This document shows positions 48,867-60,731 of a DNA stretch of 64,000 bases, piece after piece. Position numbers and translations under genes: made by a program. The stretch is from NCBI GenBank assembly GCA_001692895.1, contig KV748223.1, positions 620,001 through 684,000 on the forward strand, in the 5' to 3' direction. Position 1 is the stretch's first letter, and each line of letters starts with the position of its first letter. The DNA is from Cenococcum geophilum 1.58 (Eukaryota > Ascomycota > Dothideomycetes > Gloniales > Gloniaceae). Below the pieces are notes generated by a model that worked only from the letters and a program-made list of their open reading frames with translations, searched no databases and was not told the DNA's origin.

Positions 48867-49802
48867 GATTTAAAATCCAGTGCTTATAGGTTTGCGTGAG
48901 AAGCTATACTTATACATAGTGTCCCTTTGTTAATTTTAAGCGATCAATTAAATGGTAAACTACTATAATAATTTATACACTAGTATAAATAGCAATTAAC
49001 TCCTAAATAGGGGGCCTTGCTTACTAATTAGGCACTTAAATAGGACCTATAATGATTTATGCCCTTATATATCTAATTATAAAAAAAATTGTAATCTAAA
49101 TCTTTAATTAAAATAGTAATGCTAAGCCCCTTAGCAAAATATAGGTAATTAGCTATTTTAAATAAAATTTTTGTATAAAATTTTTATTTACGTAATAGAA
49201 AGTATATAAATTAATAGGGTATAACTAAAGTAAATATTAAAATCCTATAACCTTTATAAAAAAGCATAAAGGGAAGTTAATATATAATTAAAATATACCT
49301 AGAATATAAATTAATTTAGAGTTATATTAAGCGTATATATAAACTTAGTCACTATATTAAATGGCTTTAAAATGAAAACTTTTATATTATTACTAAATAA
49401 TTATAAATAGGCATTTGTTATAGAGATAATATTTACTCTAAATTAATTGGTTAAATTCCTTACAGTCTTTAAATAAAAGCACCTTTACTTAGTGTAGTTC
49501 TGCTAGAGCAAAATACTTTATTATATTATATTTAAGTAATTTATTACTATATTCTTGTCTAGAGCTAAATTGTTTAGTAATAAAGCTTAATTGTTAATCT
49601 TTAATAGTTATATAAGCCACTATATAATTAAGTTGGTATTAAAATATAAATAATATAATATATAACTTATTTTTCTACTACTTTATTTAATATAATAACC
49701 CTTAAATCTAGTATACTTTTCTTCTATAAAATTGAAATATTAGGACTAGATTATAAAGTATATATATTTTAATAATATAGCCTTAATTACAAAGCATTAT
49801 AT
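48867..49802. other. very AT-rich degenerate DNA
   Basis: Stop-rich, no gene. Probably an old transposon remnant between copy B and the LINE. Confidence 0.5.
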
Positions 49803-49815
49803 TTTTTAAATATTA

Positions 49816-52800
49816 TTATTATTTGTTCTATTTATTGCCCAATTCGGTCCCTTTTTAGGTCTATGTAGGCTACTACCTATCTATATAGGAAAAAAGTCCC
49901 CATAGGGGGAAAAAACCTAGGTATTTCCTCTTAGCTAGTCTTACGCGCTCCGCCTTCGCCTAGCTAGTATATCCTTGTGTCTTTTAGTCTGCCTTACGTA
50001 CCATACTTCCTAGGTATGTTAGAAGATCTAGGGGGAGGGAGTAGAGGGAGGGTCTGGCGATTTGCTAGTGTGCCGCCTGTGGCTAGGCGGGGGGTAACCA
50101 GTCCTTAAGGGGCTGGAAAGGGGTATATCCTATAGTATCCTCCTATTGGATCTTATGTGCTGTTTAGAACTACTAGAGGATTCCTTATCCTATAAGCTAT
50201 TTTGCTGCTATATATAGGCCCCTACTTATAAAGAGTATCTAGGTAATATTATTTATGCTTACGCTAGCGAGTAGCTAGTCCCTTACTAAGCGGTAACTGC
50301 AGAATAGCAGTATATAGCGTACTAACTAAGCGGGCCATCCGCATGTGTATTAAGGTATAGTATTTAGAATATAGATGCTTATGAGCCATATATTTAGGCC
50401 TAGGACCTCTATCTGTAGTAGGAAGGCGGCTGTAGATTCTGCCTTTGTTAGTCCTTTATATAGGGGGAGAGTTAATATTAACTATGGGGTATTCCATGTG
50501 GCTATATCTTGTGTTTTCGCTACCTCCTTCTATTATTGTTTCTATTTAAGATCTGCCTATCTTACGATTAGCGTGGTAGATCTCTATCTATGCTAGTAGC
50601 CTCCTATCCTCTATCGCCGTTATGGCGCTCTACCGGTATGGCGCTAGGTCTCAGCCTAGTAGGCTAGTAGTTCCCGTATTTCCTTTTCTCTCTCTACCGC
50701 TCGTAGGTAGAGAGCTTCCTAGCTAGTATGCTTAGGCGCGGCTCTCCTTTAAGGGGCCCTTACTCCTTATATAAGTCTCGTTCCTCGTATACATTTTAGC
50801 GTATGGCGTATTTTTTCTTCTACTAGGTGGCCTTATACTGTAACTACTCTCTATATAGCAGTTATATTAATGTATATATCTAGTAGTAGAACAGCCGCTT
50901 CGCGTTCTAGTGCGGCGCGCGGTGTTCTCTTATAGGCTCCTGTAGTTCTACGTAGGCATTAGTTTTAAAGCTTAGCTAGTAGCGCTAGGGAGCTTTTTGC
51001 TAGCACCTTGCCGCCTAATCCTAGGCCCCATACCTAGGAGCCGTATAGCATTGTTAGCCTTATAACTGCTATGTATAGTAGATGTGTAAGTCTAAAAGAG
51101 GGACCCTATATTAAGGTAGTAATCTATAATGCTGCCAAGAGTGCAGCTGCTCCCCTATGGGTCGCCTATGTGATATACTCGTTCTAGTTTAGTTTAGAGT
51201 CTACCTAGACCCCTAGGATCTTAAGGGTAGCTTCTGGTTTTGCTTCGCAGCCCTAGATATTTACTATTAAGGCTAGGTCGTTACCTACCCTTCTTTTCCT
51301 TATAAAGTGGATAAGCTAGTATTTATCTGGTGCAAATTTGGCACTATATTATTTTGCCTATATAATACACCTGTTGTGCGCCTGGTTTAGCCTAGTATAG
51401 TTTTCTACTGCTATATTTCCCTATAAGATTAGGTTTATATTATTAATAAATCCTAGGGCTATTATATCCTGGCTATTATTAAATATCTCTAGTAGTTTGG
51501 ATATAAAGAAGAGGAATAGGATTAGTAAGAGGGGTGATCCCTATAGAATACCTATAGGTGTTGGTATTAACTTGCTTTTGTATCCCTTAATTATAATTTT
51601 TATAGTGCGTCCTGTTAGGAAGGCTTAGATAAACTTAATTATCTAGTTTAGTAGGCCCTTATTTCTTAGGATTTATAGGAGTCTCTTATATAATATGTTA
51701 TTAAAGGCTCCGCTTAGGTCTAGGCTTAGTATAGATACGGTGCATCCTAGGTGCGCTTACTATGCCGCTTAGACGCTAGAGGTAATTAGGGAGAGGGCTA
51801 AAAGGGTTAATTATTTCTTTCTTACGCCTATTTATATCTATGGTAGTAGCTCCTATGCTTCTGCCGCTTCTTATATACGTTCCGTAACTATCTTTTCTAA
51901 AAGCTTTCCTAGGGTGTTTTTTAGGGTAATTGGGCGGTAGCTTCCTAGGAGGGAGTAGTCTTTTTTCTTCGCCTTTTATAAGATAACTGTGGTTATTACT
52001 TTAAAGCATTTGGGTAGTTCGCCTCTCTAGAGACAGGCGGTTGCGGCCTTAGTAAGTAGTATTGCTATCACTTCTGCCGCAGCTTTAATTACCTTATTTA
52101 GGATCTTATCTAGCCCTAGCGCTTTACCGGTAAAGAGCTTTTATATAGCGTCCTTTATTTCTTTTGCTAATATTATATAGCTTATTTCTATAGGAGGGGG
52201 GGGGGTAGTTGGCTACTAATATCCTTAAGGTTTGCTTGACCCGCTCCTAGGAAGAACCTTTCTACTAGTATTTTAATTTTTTCCTTATTATTATTCGTAT
52301 ACTAGTCCTAGCCTAACTAGCGGAGTGTGGGTAGGTAGGGGTCCCCTAGCGTCTCTTTAGCGGCTCGCCTACTCCACTTTAATATGCGCCAAAGTCCTTT
52401 ATTATATAGTTTGGTAGAGTTTATAGTAATTTCTTCTAAAAATCGGCGCCAGTTATTTCTGCCCTCTTTCTGTATTATCTTCTTAAGCCTATTTTTTAGG
52501 GCCTTAAAGCTTTATTAGTAGTGGGCTTCGCCTATTATAGTATACTGTCGCCTTACCCTCCTTGCGCCTGTAAGTAGCTGGGCTACCTCTAGCAACTATT
52601 CGCGGTGGGCGTGTTTGCTAGGTTTGGCTTTTAGGTAGTATTCTTCTAGGCAGTTGCCTATAGTCCTCTAGATATCTTCTAGCGATGCTTAAGGTATTAC
52701 TGCTAGCCTATTAGTGATTTCCTGGGTATATTTTTCCTAGTTAAGTTTCTTAGTGGCGTATCTCTAGTAGGTTTGTTATACTAGTGCGGTAACGTTAAGC

Positions 52801-55042
52801 GCTATCTATATAGGTATATAGTCTGCGGTAATTACCTATATGTCTTCTAGTCCGCAGAACTTTAGTCGGTTTACGAGTGATTCTTATATAAATGTAAGGT
52901 TAATTGTGCTTTCTTAGGTTCCTCTTTTCCAGGTAGGTTCGCCGGTTAGGGTGGTTAGGGTAAGGCCCCGCGTTTCTAGCTCGTTTAGTAGGTGGGCTAC
53001 CTATGCTTTAGTTGTAGCCTGCTGCCCGCCCTATGATATATAGTGTGTGTTAAAGTCCCCTAGGACTATTACCTCGCCTTCTATTGTGTTAATAGCCTAT
53101 TGAAGTAGTTCCTATATAGCGATTTGGGGCTTATTGTTACTTAGGTTATACATGTTAATTATACTAATTTAGCCCCTATTAGTAGCTAGTTATAATTTAT
53201 TAATATTATAGCTGATATTGTGGTAGCTCTATGCCTATATATTAATATATTAGCTAACTAGGAAGCATATATAAGTAGCCGGGTTTGGTTTATATAGGAG
53301 GTAGTATCCTTTTAGTTAGTATATTTTGCGTATCTACTTATTATATACTAGTTTCTATAGGGCGATTATCTAATACTTTTCTGGGTTTAGGCTATTAAAT
53401 AGGGGACGAGTTGCTCTATAGTTTAAGTATCCGCAGTTATATTATACTATTATTAGTCTATTTATAGTGTTGGTTAGTTTAGTGGCTTATAGGTGTCTTC
53501 CGTTCGCCTCTAGGGTGTCTTGGTTAAGGGTGTTGCGATTAGGATTCTTTGCTAGGATGGGTTTCTGGCGGCGTTGGTGCTGCCTTACGGGCGTCCCACG
53601 CTCTGCTTTGCCGCTGGTTGGGCAGAGGGTGCCCCTATTGGGGTGGGTACCCTAGATCTCTTTCTTTATGCGACTATTTAGCCGCCGTTGCCTATTATGC
53701 TTAGCTCCTTCTCCTTATATGCGTTTCCCCGTAGCGTGGCTATAACCTAGTATAGTTGGGTTTGTCTTATCTTAGTAGATTCTAAGTACACCTAGAAGGT
53801 CTTATATGCCGTCTTCTGCTATACTTTATGTTCTTTACCGTAGTTTACGTATCTAACTCCCTTGTTCCTAGGGCAGTCCTTTATCTCGTGTGTATTGGCG
53901 CACCATCTATACCTCTCCTATCTCCCGCATGCGCTCTAGGTGTAGCCCTACTATTAGCATCTAAAGTATTAGCGGATTTGGACTGCGCTATAGTATAGCC
54001 GGGCTTCGTACTAAAGGCTATCTATAACTATTCCTTTGCATACTACTGCCGCCTACATCTCCTAAGTTGGTAGGTTAATTATTAGGGTACTACGTGTTTT
54101 AACTTTTTAGAACCTTGGTAATACCCCTATATATATAGTGCGCACTCTATAGCGCTATGCGACTCTAGATATTATAATACCTAGGACTAGTCTTCTAGTG
54201 GCCTCTGTAATCTTTTAGATAAGTTATAAGTTTATAGCGCCTTACCCGCTTTCTACTTATATATTAAGGGGTACTCTAATTACTTCCACCGGGAAGTCCT
54301 AGCGGAGGATCTTGTACTTAGGGGTGTCTCCCTAGGTAATGGCCTAGTCCTTTGCCTATTAGTTAGGGAGTATAACCTCTATGTTGCCGCTATACAGGAC
54401 CTTTACTGCCACTGCCTTTAGTATATGTGCTCTAATTAATGTAAGGAGCTGTTTTGGCTTTGCTCCTATTGCCTCTAGTATTTGGATTCTAAGTGTGGAC
54501 CTTACCGGTGCTATACTAGGGAGGCGCTGGAGAGGCGCCGGTTAGGCGCTGGTGGCAACGTTGGCCTATAAGGGCTTTGTTGTGTGCGTTGTTGGTATAC
54601 CCTATGATTTTATAGCATCCTTAATGCGGCTAAGCCTATCCTCTATGGCGTTCTGGTTCCTATTGTGCCTTGTCCATAGCTCCTATACGATTTGTCCTGC
54701 CTATTAAGCCGCACGCGCTACCCCTATGCGTGGGTATTTATCTTCTCCCTTCCCTAGATCTTCCTCAATGTCTTTTAGGATATCTATAAGTTTTTGCCAT
54801 TTCTGGTCGTTGTCCTTTGGCTGTTGTGGTTGGGTCGCCCCCTGGTGGGTTTATTGTGGTGTCGCGTTTTTCTGTGTCGACCCACCTTTGAGTCTGCTGC
54901 GACCCTCCTGGGTCGCACAGGCTTTCCAGCTGTGATGCGTACATTCGCTCTAGGGCATATTATGCCGTAGATTTGATTGGGAGTGGGTATTTCTTTATTG
55001 GGTAAGTGGTGGGCGTGTTCTGCTGCTGTAGCGGCTCCTTTA
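49816..55042 (-). mobile_element. Tad-like LINE (non-LTR retrotransposon), near full length, degraded
   Basis: The 5.2-kb element reads on the minus strand between 13-bp duplications TTTTTAAATATTA (49803-49815 and 55043-55055). The 3' end (low coordinates) is an (ATA)n-type tail. ORF1-like sequence is at about 53.7-54.95 kb (MYASQLESLCDPG near the start; CANTHEIKDCPRNKG zinc-knuckle-like). The AP endonuclease is at about 52.9-53.4 kb (VIVLGDFNTHY). The reverse transcriptase is at about 51.0-52.2 kb (PTPIGIL, then GSPLLLILFLFFISKLLEIF, then FINNINL in the active-site position). Stops interrupt every domain. Left of 51 kb the expected RNase H region is too degraded to read. Confidence 0.87.
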
Positions 55043-55121
55043 TTTTTAAATATTAATATAAGGCCTAAGAAGAAAGTCTAATAGCAAAAATATTTAAATT
55101 TAAATAATTGTAAAATCTATA

Positions 55122-55425
55122 TCCCATGCGCCATCACGAAAGGTGCTCCTTTTCCTAAGCCAACTAGAGGCTCTAGATTTAATTAAGTCTTGGCAAAATA
55201 AAGTTTAGATTTAATTAATTAATTATAACCCAATATTATAGTAATAAAGCTTAAATTTAATATATAATTCGACTCTAGGTTAAACAAGGTCTACATTATT
55301 GGAAGAACATTTACAGCCCATTATGGTGGTTTAATCACGATAAGAAGCTATAGAGAGACGCGTGTTAATGTTTTGGTGTTCGCGCACGGGCCACAATAAA
55401 AGGAGCACCTTGACGGCGCATGGGA
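55122..55425. mobile_element. MITE 1, 304 bp, inverted ends, TA duplication
   Basis: Ends TCCCATGCGCC(A)TCA...AGGTGCTCCTTTT and their complement, flanked by TA (55120-55121, 55426-55427). The left arm has four extra bases (CGAA). It is non-coding. TA duplication and size suit a Tc1/mariner-type MITE. Confidence 0.75.
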
Positions 55426-55642
55426 TAAGGGCTTTATATTTTTATAGGCCAAAAATAAGGCTTTAATAAAGGCTTAAGGCCTTAAATAGGCTAATAGTAA
55501 TTAGCTTAACATTACAGATACCCTAAAAAAGCCTTATTATATATATTTAGTAGTTTAAAGCCTTTGCAACAAGTATATACTTAATTAAAAGATTTAACTA
55601 CTTTTATAAAAAGTAAGTCAATAACTTAAGCAACTTACTATA

Positions 55643-56066
55643 ACGTGTTCTACCAGTCAGTGGGACACCCTAGTCAGTGGGACACCCCAAAAACCACCAA
55701 AAATCGGAAAAACTGCACCTTAATATCTTGATAACGGCTTAATAATAAATTCCGAAATTTTATAATTAGCCTTTTATACTTATTTTAAACCTCTTATTAG
55801 ATTTAAAAAGTATTCTATTAAATAGCTCTAAAGATATTATAATTTAGCTTAAGATTAGGGGCNAAAACCTAATATTTTAATAACGGCTAGGCTTATTACG
55901 CTAGAATTTTATTAAGAGTCTTAATATAGGTATAAAAGGCTAATTATAAAATTTCGGAATTTATTATTAAGCCGTTGTCAAGATATTAAGGTGCAGTTTT
56001 TCCGATTTTTAGTGGTTTTTGGGGTGTCCCACTAACTAGGGTGTCCCACTGACTAGTAGAATACGT
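55643..56066. mobile_element. MITE 2, 424 bp, arms of about 145 bp
   Basis: A near-perfect inverted repeat: left arm 55643 to about 55785, right arm about 55925 to 56066, with a spacer of about 135 bp. Each arm starts ACGTRTTCTACYAGTCAGTG and holds the doublet AGTCAGTGGGACACCC. TA flanks both sides (55641-55642, 56067-56068). It is non-coding, and arm differences are mainly C/T or G/A. One ambiguous base is at 55863. Confidence 0.8.
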
Positions 56067-56068
56067 TA

Positions 56069-56822
56069 AAGGCTATATATAAGATTACTTAAATATATTA
56101 CTTATAATCAAAGATTAAGGACCTTAAAAGCCTAAGATTTTATAGGTAGGTAGCTATAGATTTAAATATATAATTTATAAATATAGATTTAATCAAGTAA
56201 GTAATAGAGAATATAAAGGGGGAAAAGGCTAAAATAGGGGTAAAGGAGCTAAAATCGAGACTTTTAAAGGTGATAGATTGAAAGGCTAAGGCCGATATAT
56301 TAAATAGCACATAAGGGTAAATAATTATTTTAATTTGGTTAGGTATGGTTAGCTTCTAAAGTGGTAGTAATCAATTTAGTAGAGTAGGGTTAACTAAGTT
56401 CCGGGGGTCCGAGCTTAAAGATAAAAGTAAGCTAAGGCCCTATACGTTAAATCCTATACTAAAAGGTTTTATAAAACTATACTAAGGAATACTAAATTGC
56501 CTATAATACTTATAATTAATTATAGACTAGTATAAAGGCTTAGAAATAGAGTTGTATAAAAATCCTTAAGTTAACCTAGGTAGTTACTAGTATACTTCTA
56601 ATAGGCTTTTAATAGGTCTCCTAGTAATCCTTATATCTTTTCTTTAGTTATATTTTTTCCTTATTAAGGTTTTTAGGAGTTTAAAGTAGGGGTTAAATAG
56701 ATAGATAATATATAACGGCATACTAATATCTCTTTAAACCCCTTCTGGGATAAGCCCTTATAATCTCCCTCTACCGTAAGGTAATGGCGATTAGGGGCCG
56801 ACCGTAAGAAGGGGGGGGGTAA
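56069..56822 (+). mobile_element. Degenerate internal part of an LTR retrotransposon, 5' end missing
   Basis: Stop-rich sequence ends in a polypurine tract (AAGAAGGGGGGGGGTAA) directly before the LTR at 56823, so it belongs to a plus-strand LTR element. The 5' LTR is not found in the window. Superfamily not determined. Confidence 0.6.
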
Positions 56823-57175
56823 TGTAAGGGATATTATTGCTGTTACCTTAGGTTGCCCTTAGGACAACCCCCGGACACCCTGTCTGTCGGTTACGTGCCG
56901 AAGGCACGTGCCCGTAGTATATAGTCTCCACGATCCCAGAGGCCTTACCTCCTCAAGGATTCGTCTCTCTTACCAATCTATCCTGTTCTACGATTGTGTC
57001 CTTATAGCCCCCTGTTTACAAAGTCCCCTTACAGTGTATATATAGACGCTTTAGAGCTACATTTACAATTAAGTCGCTCGTTTAATTCCCACACTGCAAA
57101 GCTTACATTATCTTATATAGGGTATAAATACCAATTCCCTTATACACCTTATATTTAACGTGCTAAAGTAATACA
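56823..57175 (+). repeat. Single LTR, 353 bp
   Basis: Starts TGTAAGGGATATTATTGCTG and ends GTAATACA (TG...CA), right after the polypurine tract. It is little RIP-damaged, with many CG dinucleotides such as GGTTACGTGCCGAAGGCACG, unlike E1-E4. No partner LTR is present. Confidence 0.72.
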
Positions 57176-57199
57176 GGCCGGCCCCTTTCCCCCTACTAC

Positions 57200-57654
57200 T
57201 ATAGCTACCCTAGCGGCGTATCTGCAGTATACCCATAGTAGTTATGGTGGTTATGGTAGTTATCTGTAGCGCGATAGCTTGCGGTACGTCTGCGGTGAAT
57301 TGGTTATGTGGTATATTGTAGTGGTTGGTAGTGGTTGTTGTCTGCGTCTGCGGTGCGTCTACGGTACGTCTGCGGCGTACCTGCGGTACCTCTGCCGTGC
57401 GCCTATAGTGTAGTAGCTGTCTGCAGCGCGATAGCTTGCGGTGCATCTGTAGTAGATTGGTTGTCTGTGGTAGACTAGTTGTGGTAGAATGGTTGCGGTG
57501 GCTGGTTGTCTGTAGTAGACTCGTTGTAGTGGAATGGTTGGTTGCGGTAGCTAGCGTCTGGTGACGTGTCTTTAGGGGCTATATAGCCTGCGACGCCCTA
57601 GCGACGACGTAGGAGGACGAAAGGGAGGCGACGGCAGGAGGACGAAAGGGAGGC
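57200..57654. repeat. Degenerate minisatellite-like tract and 25-bp direct repeat
   Basis: 57200-57560 is a run of variants of GCGTCTGCGGT, TGGTTGTCTGTGGTAGA and similar short units. At 57611-57629 and 57636-57654 the 19-mer AGGAGGACGAAAGGGAGGC is repeated at a 25-bp period. No gene. It marks the right border of the AT-rich island. Confidence 0.7.
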
Positions 57655-57788
57655 ACTTATTAACTTAGTAAAGGTGGGAAATTAACTATAAGACTTGAAC
57701 CAGTGCGTGAGACAATATGTTACTTTTCACCCACATTATCCACCCAACCCCCCAACTACACCAACACAAAAACAACCCAAAACACCCC

Positions 57789-60731
57789 TTAATAAATCTT
57801 CCAGGCCCAAGCGAACCTCTGCTTCTCCACCGTGATCCGATGAGCCCTAATCTTCACCTCCGTAACCCCCGGCGGTATCCCATCCCAAAGAACCTGCTCC
57901 ACATTATTCAGCCTATCAAACCCGCGCCGCGTCCCCATATTCCCATGTCTCTCCGTCCCATCAGACGCCTTAACAATAAGGTCCAAATCGTTCTGGAGCT
58001 CCTCGCCCGGCGGGTCGGACCACGCGAGCGTGACCTTCAGCGTGCGTGCCGCTGCCCCAGCCGGCGCCATGGTCGTTTTCTCGTCCGCAGAGCCTCTTTC
58101 CTTATTGTCGACCTTCTCAGGGATGTCAATAGTAAACGTGAACTCGTCGTCGTCGTCTAGCGGCTTCTCGCTATCTCCGCATCCAGCGAGCTTGCTGTCC
58201 TTCGGAATGACAGAATTTTTGACGTTCACGCGCCCGAAGCCACAGATGCTGTTCGGTCCTTGTCCGGCCTCGCTAGGGTGGTGCTGGCCCAAGACGTCCA
58301 CGGCGCCGTTGAGCAGCACAGCCTTGATGAGCGCGGCGCTCGGCTCGGCGATGCCGTTGTTCTTGATGAGGGTTTCGCGGAGGACGGCGCAGCAGCCGGC
58401 GACGAGAGGGGTGGCCATGCTAGTGCCGCTGCAGTACCACCATCCGGGGTCATCAGAGATGCCAAAGACTTTGAGGACCTGTTTGGTTTAGTCAGTGGAT
58501 GCTGAGAAGGATTTGTTCGGGTGATGCTGTAAGTGTTACACCTCTACTGCATCTGGTATTCTATGCAGTGACATGACCTGGGTAACACGCAGATCGAGAC
58601 CATTTTACACTCTAGATGCCTGAATCCGCACGCGGCAAGCAAGTAGAGACATGTAAGCTGGTGACAGAGTTAAGGAAATTTAGGACTCACACTCTGGACC
58701 TTGCTGGACAATGTTGACAGAATCGAGCTCCCCGGTGCAACAATGTCCGGCTTAAGTCTCCTGTTCGTCGTGGGCCCCAGGCTTGAGAACGCAGCCATGC
58801 CATCTGGATTGTTAGCCATATGGTCGTTGAAGAAAGGTAGTTTCGGGAAACTTCGAGGCCTGGTCCCAGACATCAGCATCAGCGTAAAGCTCCGGCCGGG
58901 AAAGGGAGTGCCCGAATGCCCCAAGCTGGCAGTGCGAGATAGCACCGAGCGTCTGTTGGATTATACAGAACTTACCAATACGCTCCCCACGTAAAGCTCG
59001 CTGCGCCCGGGTTCTTCCACTTGATATCTGGTCGAAGACTCTCCGTCGCGCCGACAGTGATGCAGTTCTTAGCGGCAGCCTGAGACCCGATAATTGCGGC
59101 GTCGATTTTCCCGTTCTTGTCCTTGTCGGCGCCTGGAGATTATCTCGTTAGCGAAGAAGGGAATGCGTTAATCGTGGCCGGAGAAGCTGACCATCATTGC
59201 CGGCAGCAAACAGGATCACCATTGAAGGGTGTTTGTTGACGAAGTCGTCGATGTTGGTGGAAGTACTGTCGTAAGGCAGCTGAGTTCCTAAATGAAGTCA
59301 GCGGTGGGCAAGCGGTTGCGTGTATCGAATGAGAGCGAAGAAATCGTGAGTCTCCGGAAGCGTGAGAGCTTGTCCCACAGCTCCATTGAATGATGCTTGC
59401 GCATTACAAAGGCCACAGTGGCGCTGCCGCCAAGTTTAACCAAACATGGGGCACTCAAGGAGTCTGATGAAGTAATCGCATACCAAATCTAGACGTGCTT
59501 CCCCAGCTGTTCGTGTGGATTCTAGCGCCAGCATCATAAGCCTGTTGAAAAAGCTCATTCAGGTCATCCGGGATACCGCGGAGCCCACCGGAGGAGTCCA
59601 ACAGGCTCTGCATGACGAGCGTGGCTTCGCTGGCGGGAGCTTCGATGTGGCCTTCGGAGGAATGGTCGCCGTCGCCGAGGACGGAGCCGCAAACATGGGT
59701 GCCTAGTAGGTATCAGCGAGCAGCATTCTAGTAGAAGTGCATTTTTTCTCGAGGGGTAGAAGCCCATGGTTGAAGATTGAAACCACGGGTGGAATTCGAA
59801 GATAGTTGGGTTAGGGTAACGGAGAAGAGAAGGCTGCCGTAGAGTAGCTGTGCGATAATCGAAATAAGACATACCGTGGCCATCAGGATCATCCTTTTTG
59901 CCTATAAAATGAGTCTAATCAGTACAGTGACTCTCGGGAACCGTGCTCATATTGATGCTCACCAGGACGGCCGAGGGCCCAAAGCTCCTGGACACGATCG
60001 CCAAACGCCTTATGATGTCCTATGCCGCTCTTGGAGTCGTTCCCAGTGTCAAAGCCCGTATCAGCAACACAAACGATCTGCCCTTTACCTTTATACGGCG
60101 TATTGTTGATGTCAACATCGGCGTTCAGGATTTTGCGCGCAACATTATTGTGAAGCTTTACCGGATGCACTTCTTGAACGTACTTTACTGCGTCGATAGC
60201 GGCTAGGTCGTCGAGGTATTGCTCTTGCACAGCTAGCCGAAGCTTCTTGCCGGGGGTGATGGCCAGCTCGTCGGCGTCTACGTGGGCTGCCCCGGCAATT
60301 GTCTTGATGATGTCTTGAGAGGCTTCAACATCGTTATGGAGGACAATATCCACGTCTTTAGCAATACGCGTCTTCTGTATTGCGGCTAAGCCGATAGCAC
60401 TTGCCGAAGGGTCTAGCGCGGTCTTAAGGCTTGGCTGGACGACAAACTCTTGCAGATAGACGTTGGCGTACTTGACATAAGGCAGCTCGCGGAGTGTATT
60501 AAAGTCGGACTTGTCCTTATAGCTGCACAAGTAGGTATCATTACCGAAATACTCCAGGATCTTGACACCCTTCTCGTCGAGCTTAATCTTCTGCGCTTTC
60601 TTTAAAGGCTCGCCGGCCGTTTGGATGAGGATGTAGTCAGTGTCTGCGGCATCTTCTTTATTGAGGCCGAAGCTGCGTACAGCGGGTGCTTCGGGATCGA
60701 AAGAGTTGCCGTTGATAGTGATGAGCGACAT
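57789..60731 (-). CDS. Subtilisin-like serine protease (peptidase family S8), intracellular type
   Basis: Endopeptidase with a complete subtilase triad. Seven exons on the minus strand: 60731-59963, 59901-59875, 59702-59484, 59287-59192, 59132-58976, 58859-58691 and 58478-57789. Introns are 61, 172, 196, 59, 116 and 212 nt. The product is 708 aa. Active-site residues: Asp224 in VADTGFDTG; His265 in GHGTHVCG (split over exons 2 and 3); oxyanion Asn369 in FAAGNDG; Ser499 in GTSMATP. The N-terminal 200 residues form a propeptide-like domain (DYILIQTAGEPL, YLCSYKDKSDF). After residue 560 a C-terminal beta-sandwich domain follows (LKVTLAWSDPPG, NDLDLIVKASDG). No signal peptide or membrane segment is seen, unusual for fungal subtilases. 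The 27-nt second exon is needed to complete the His motif. It is intact although about 130 bp from the repeat-rich island. Confidence 0.9.

Noticed and set aside
50375..54935. Several plus-strand frames (50375, 53467, 54726)
   Set aside because: Antisense to the minus-strand LINE; no coding features of their own.
57210..57446. 78-codon minus-strand frame
   Set aside because: Lies inside the degenerate minisatellite and simply translates its short units.
58030..58505. Plus-strand frames of 81-153 codons
   Set aside because: Antisense shadows of the GC-rich last protease exon.
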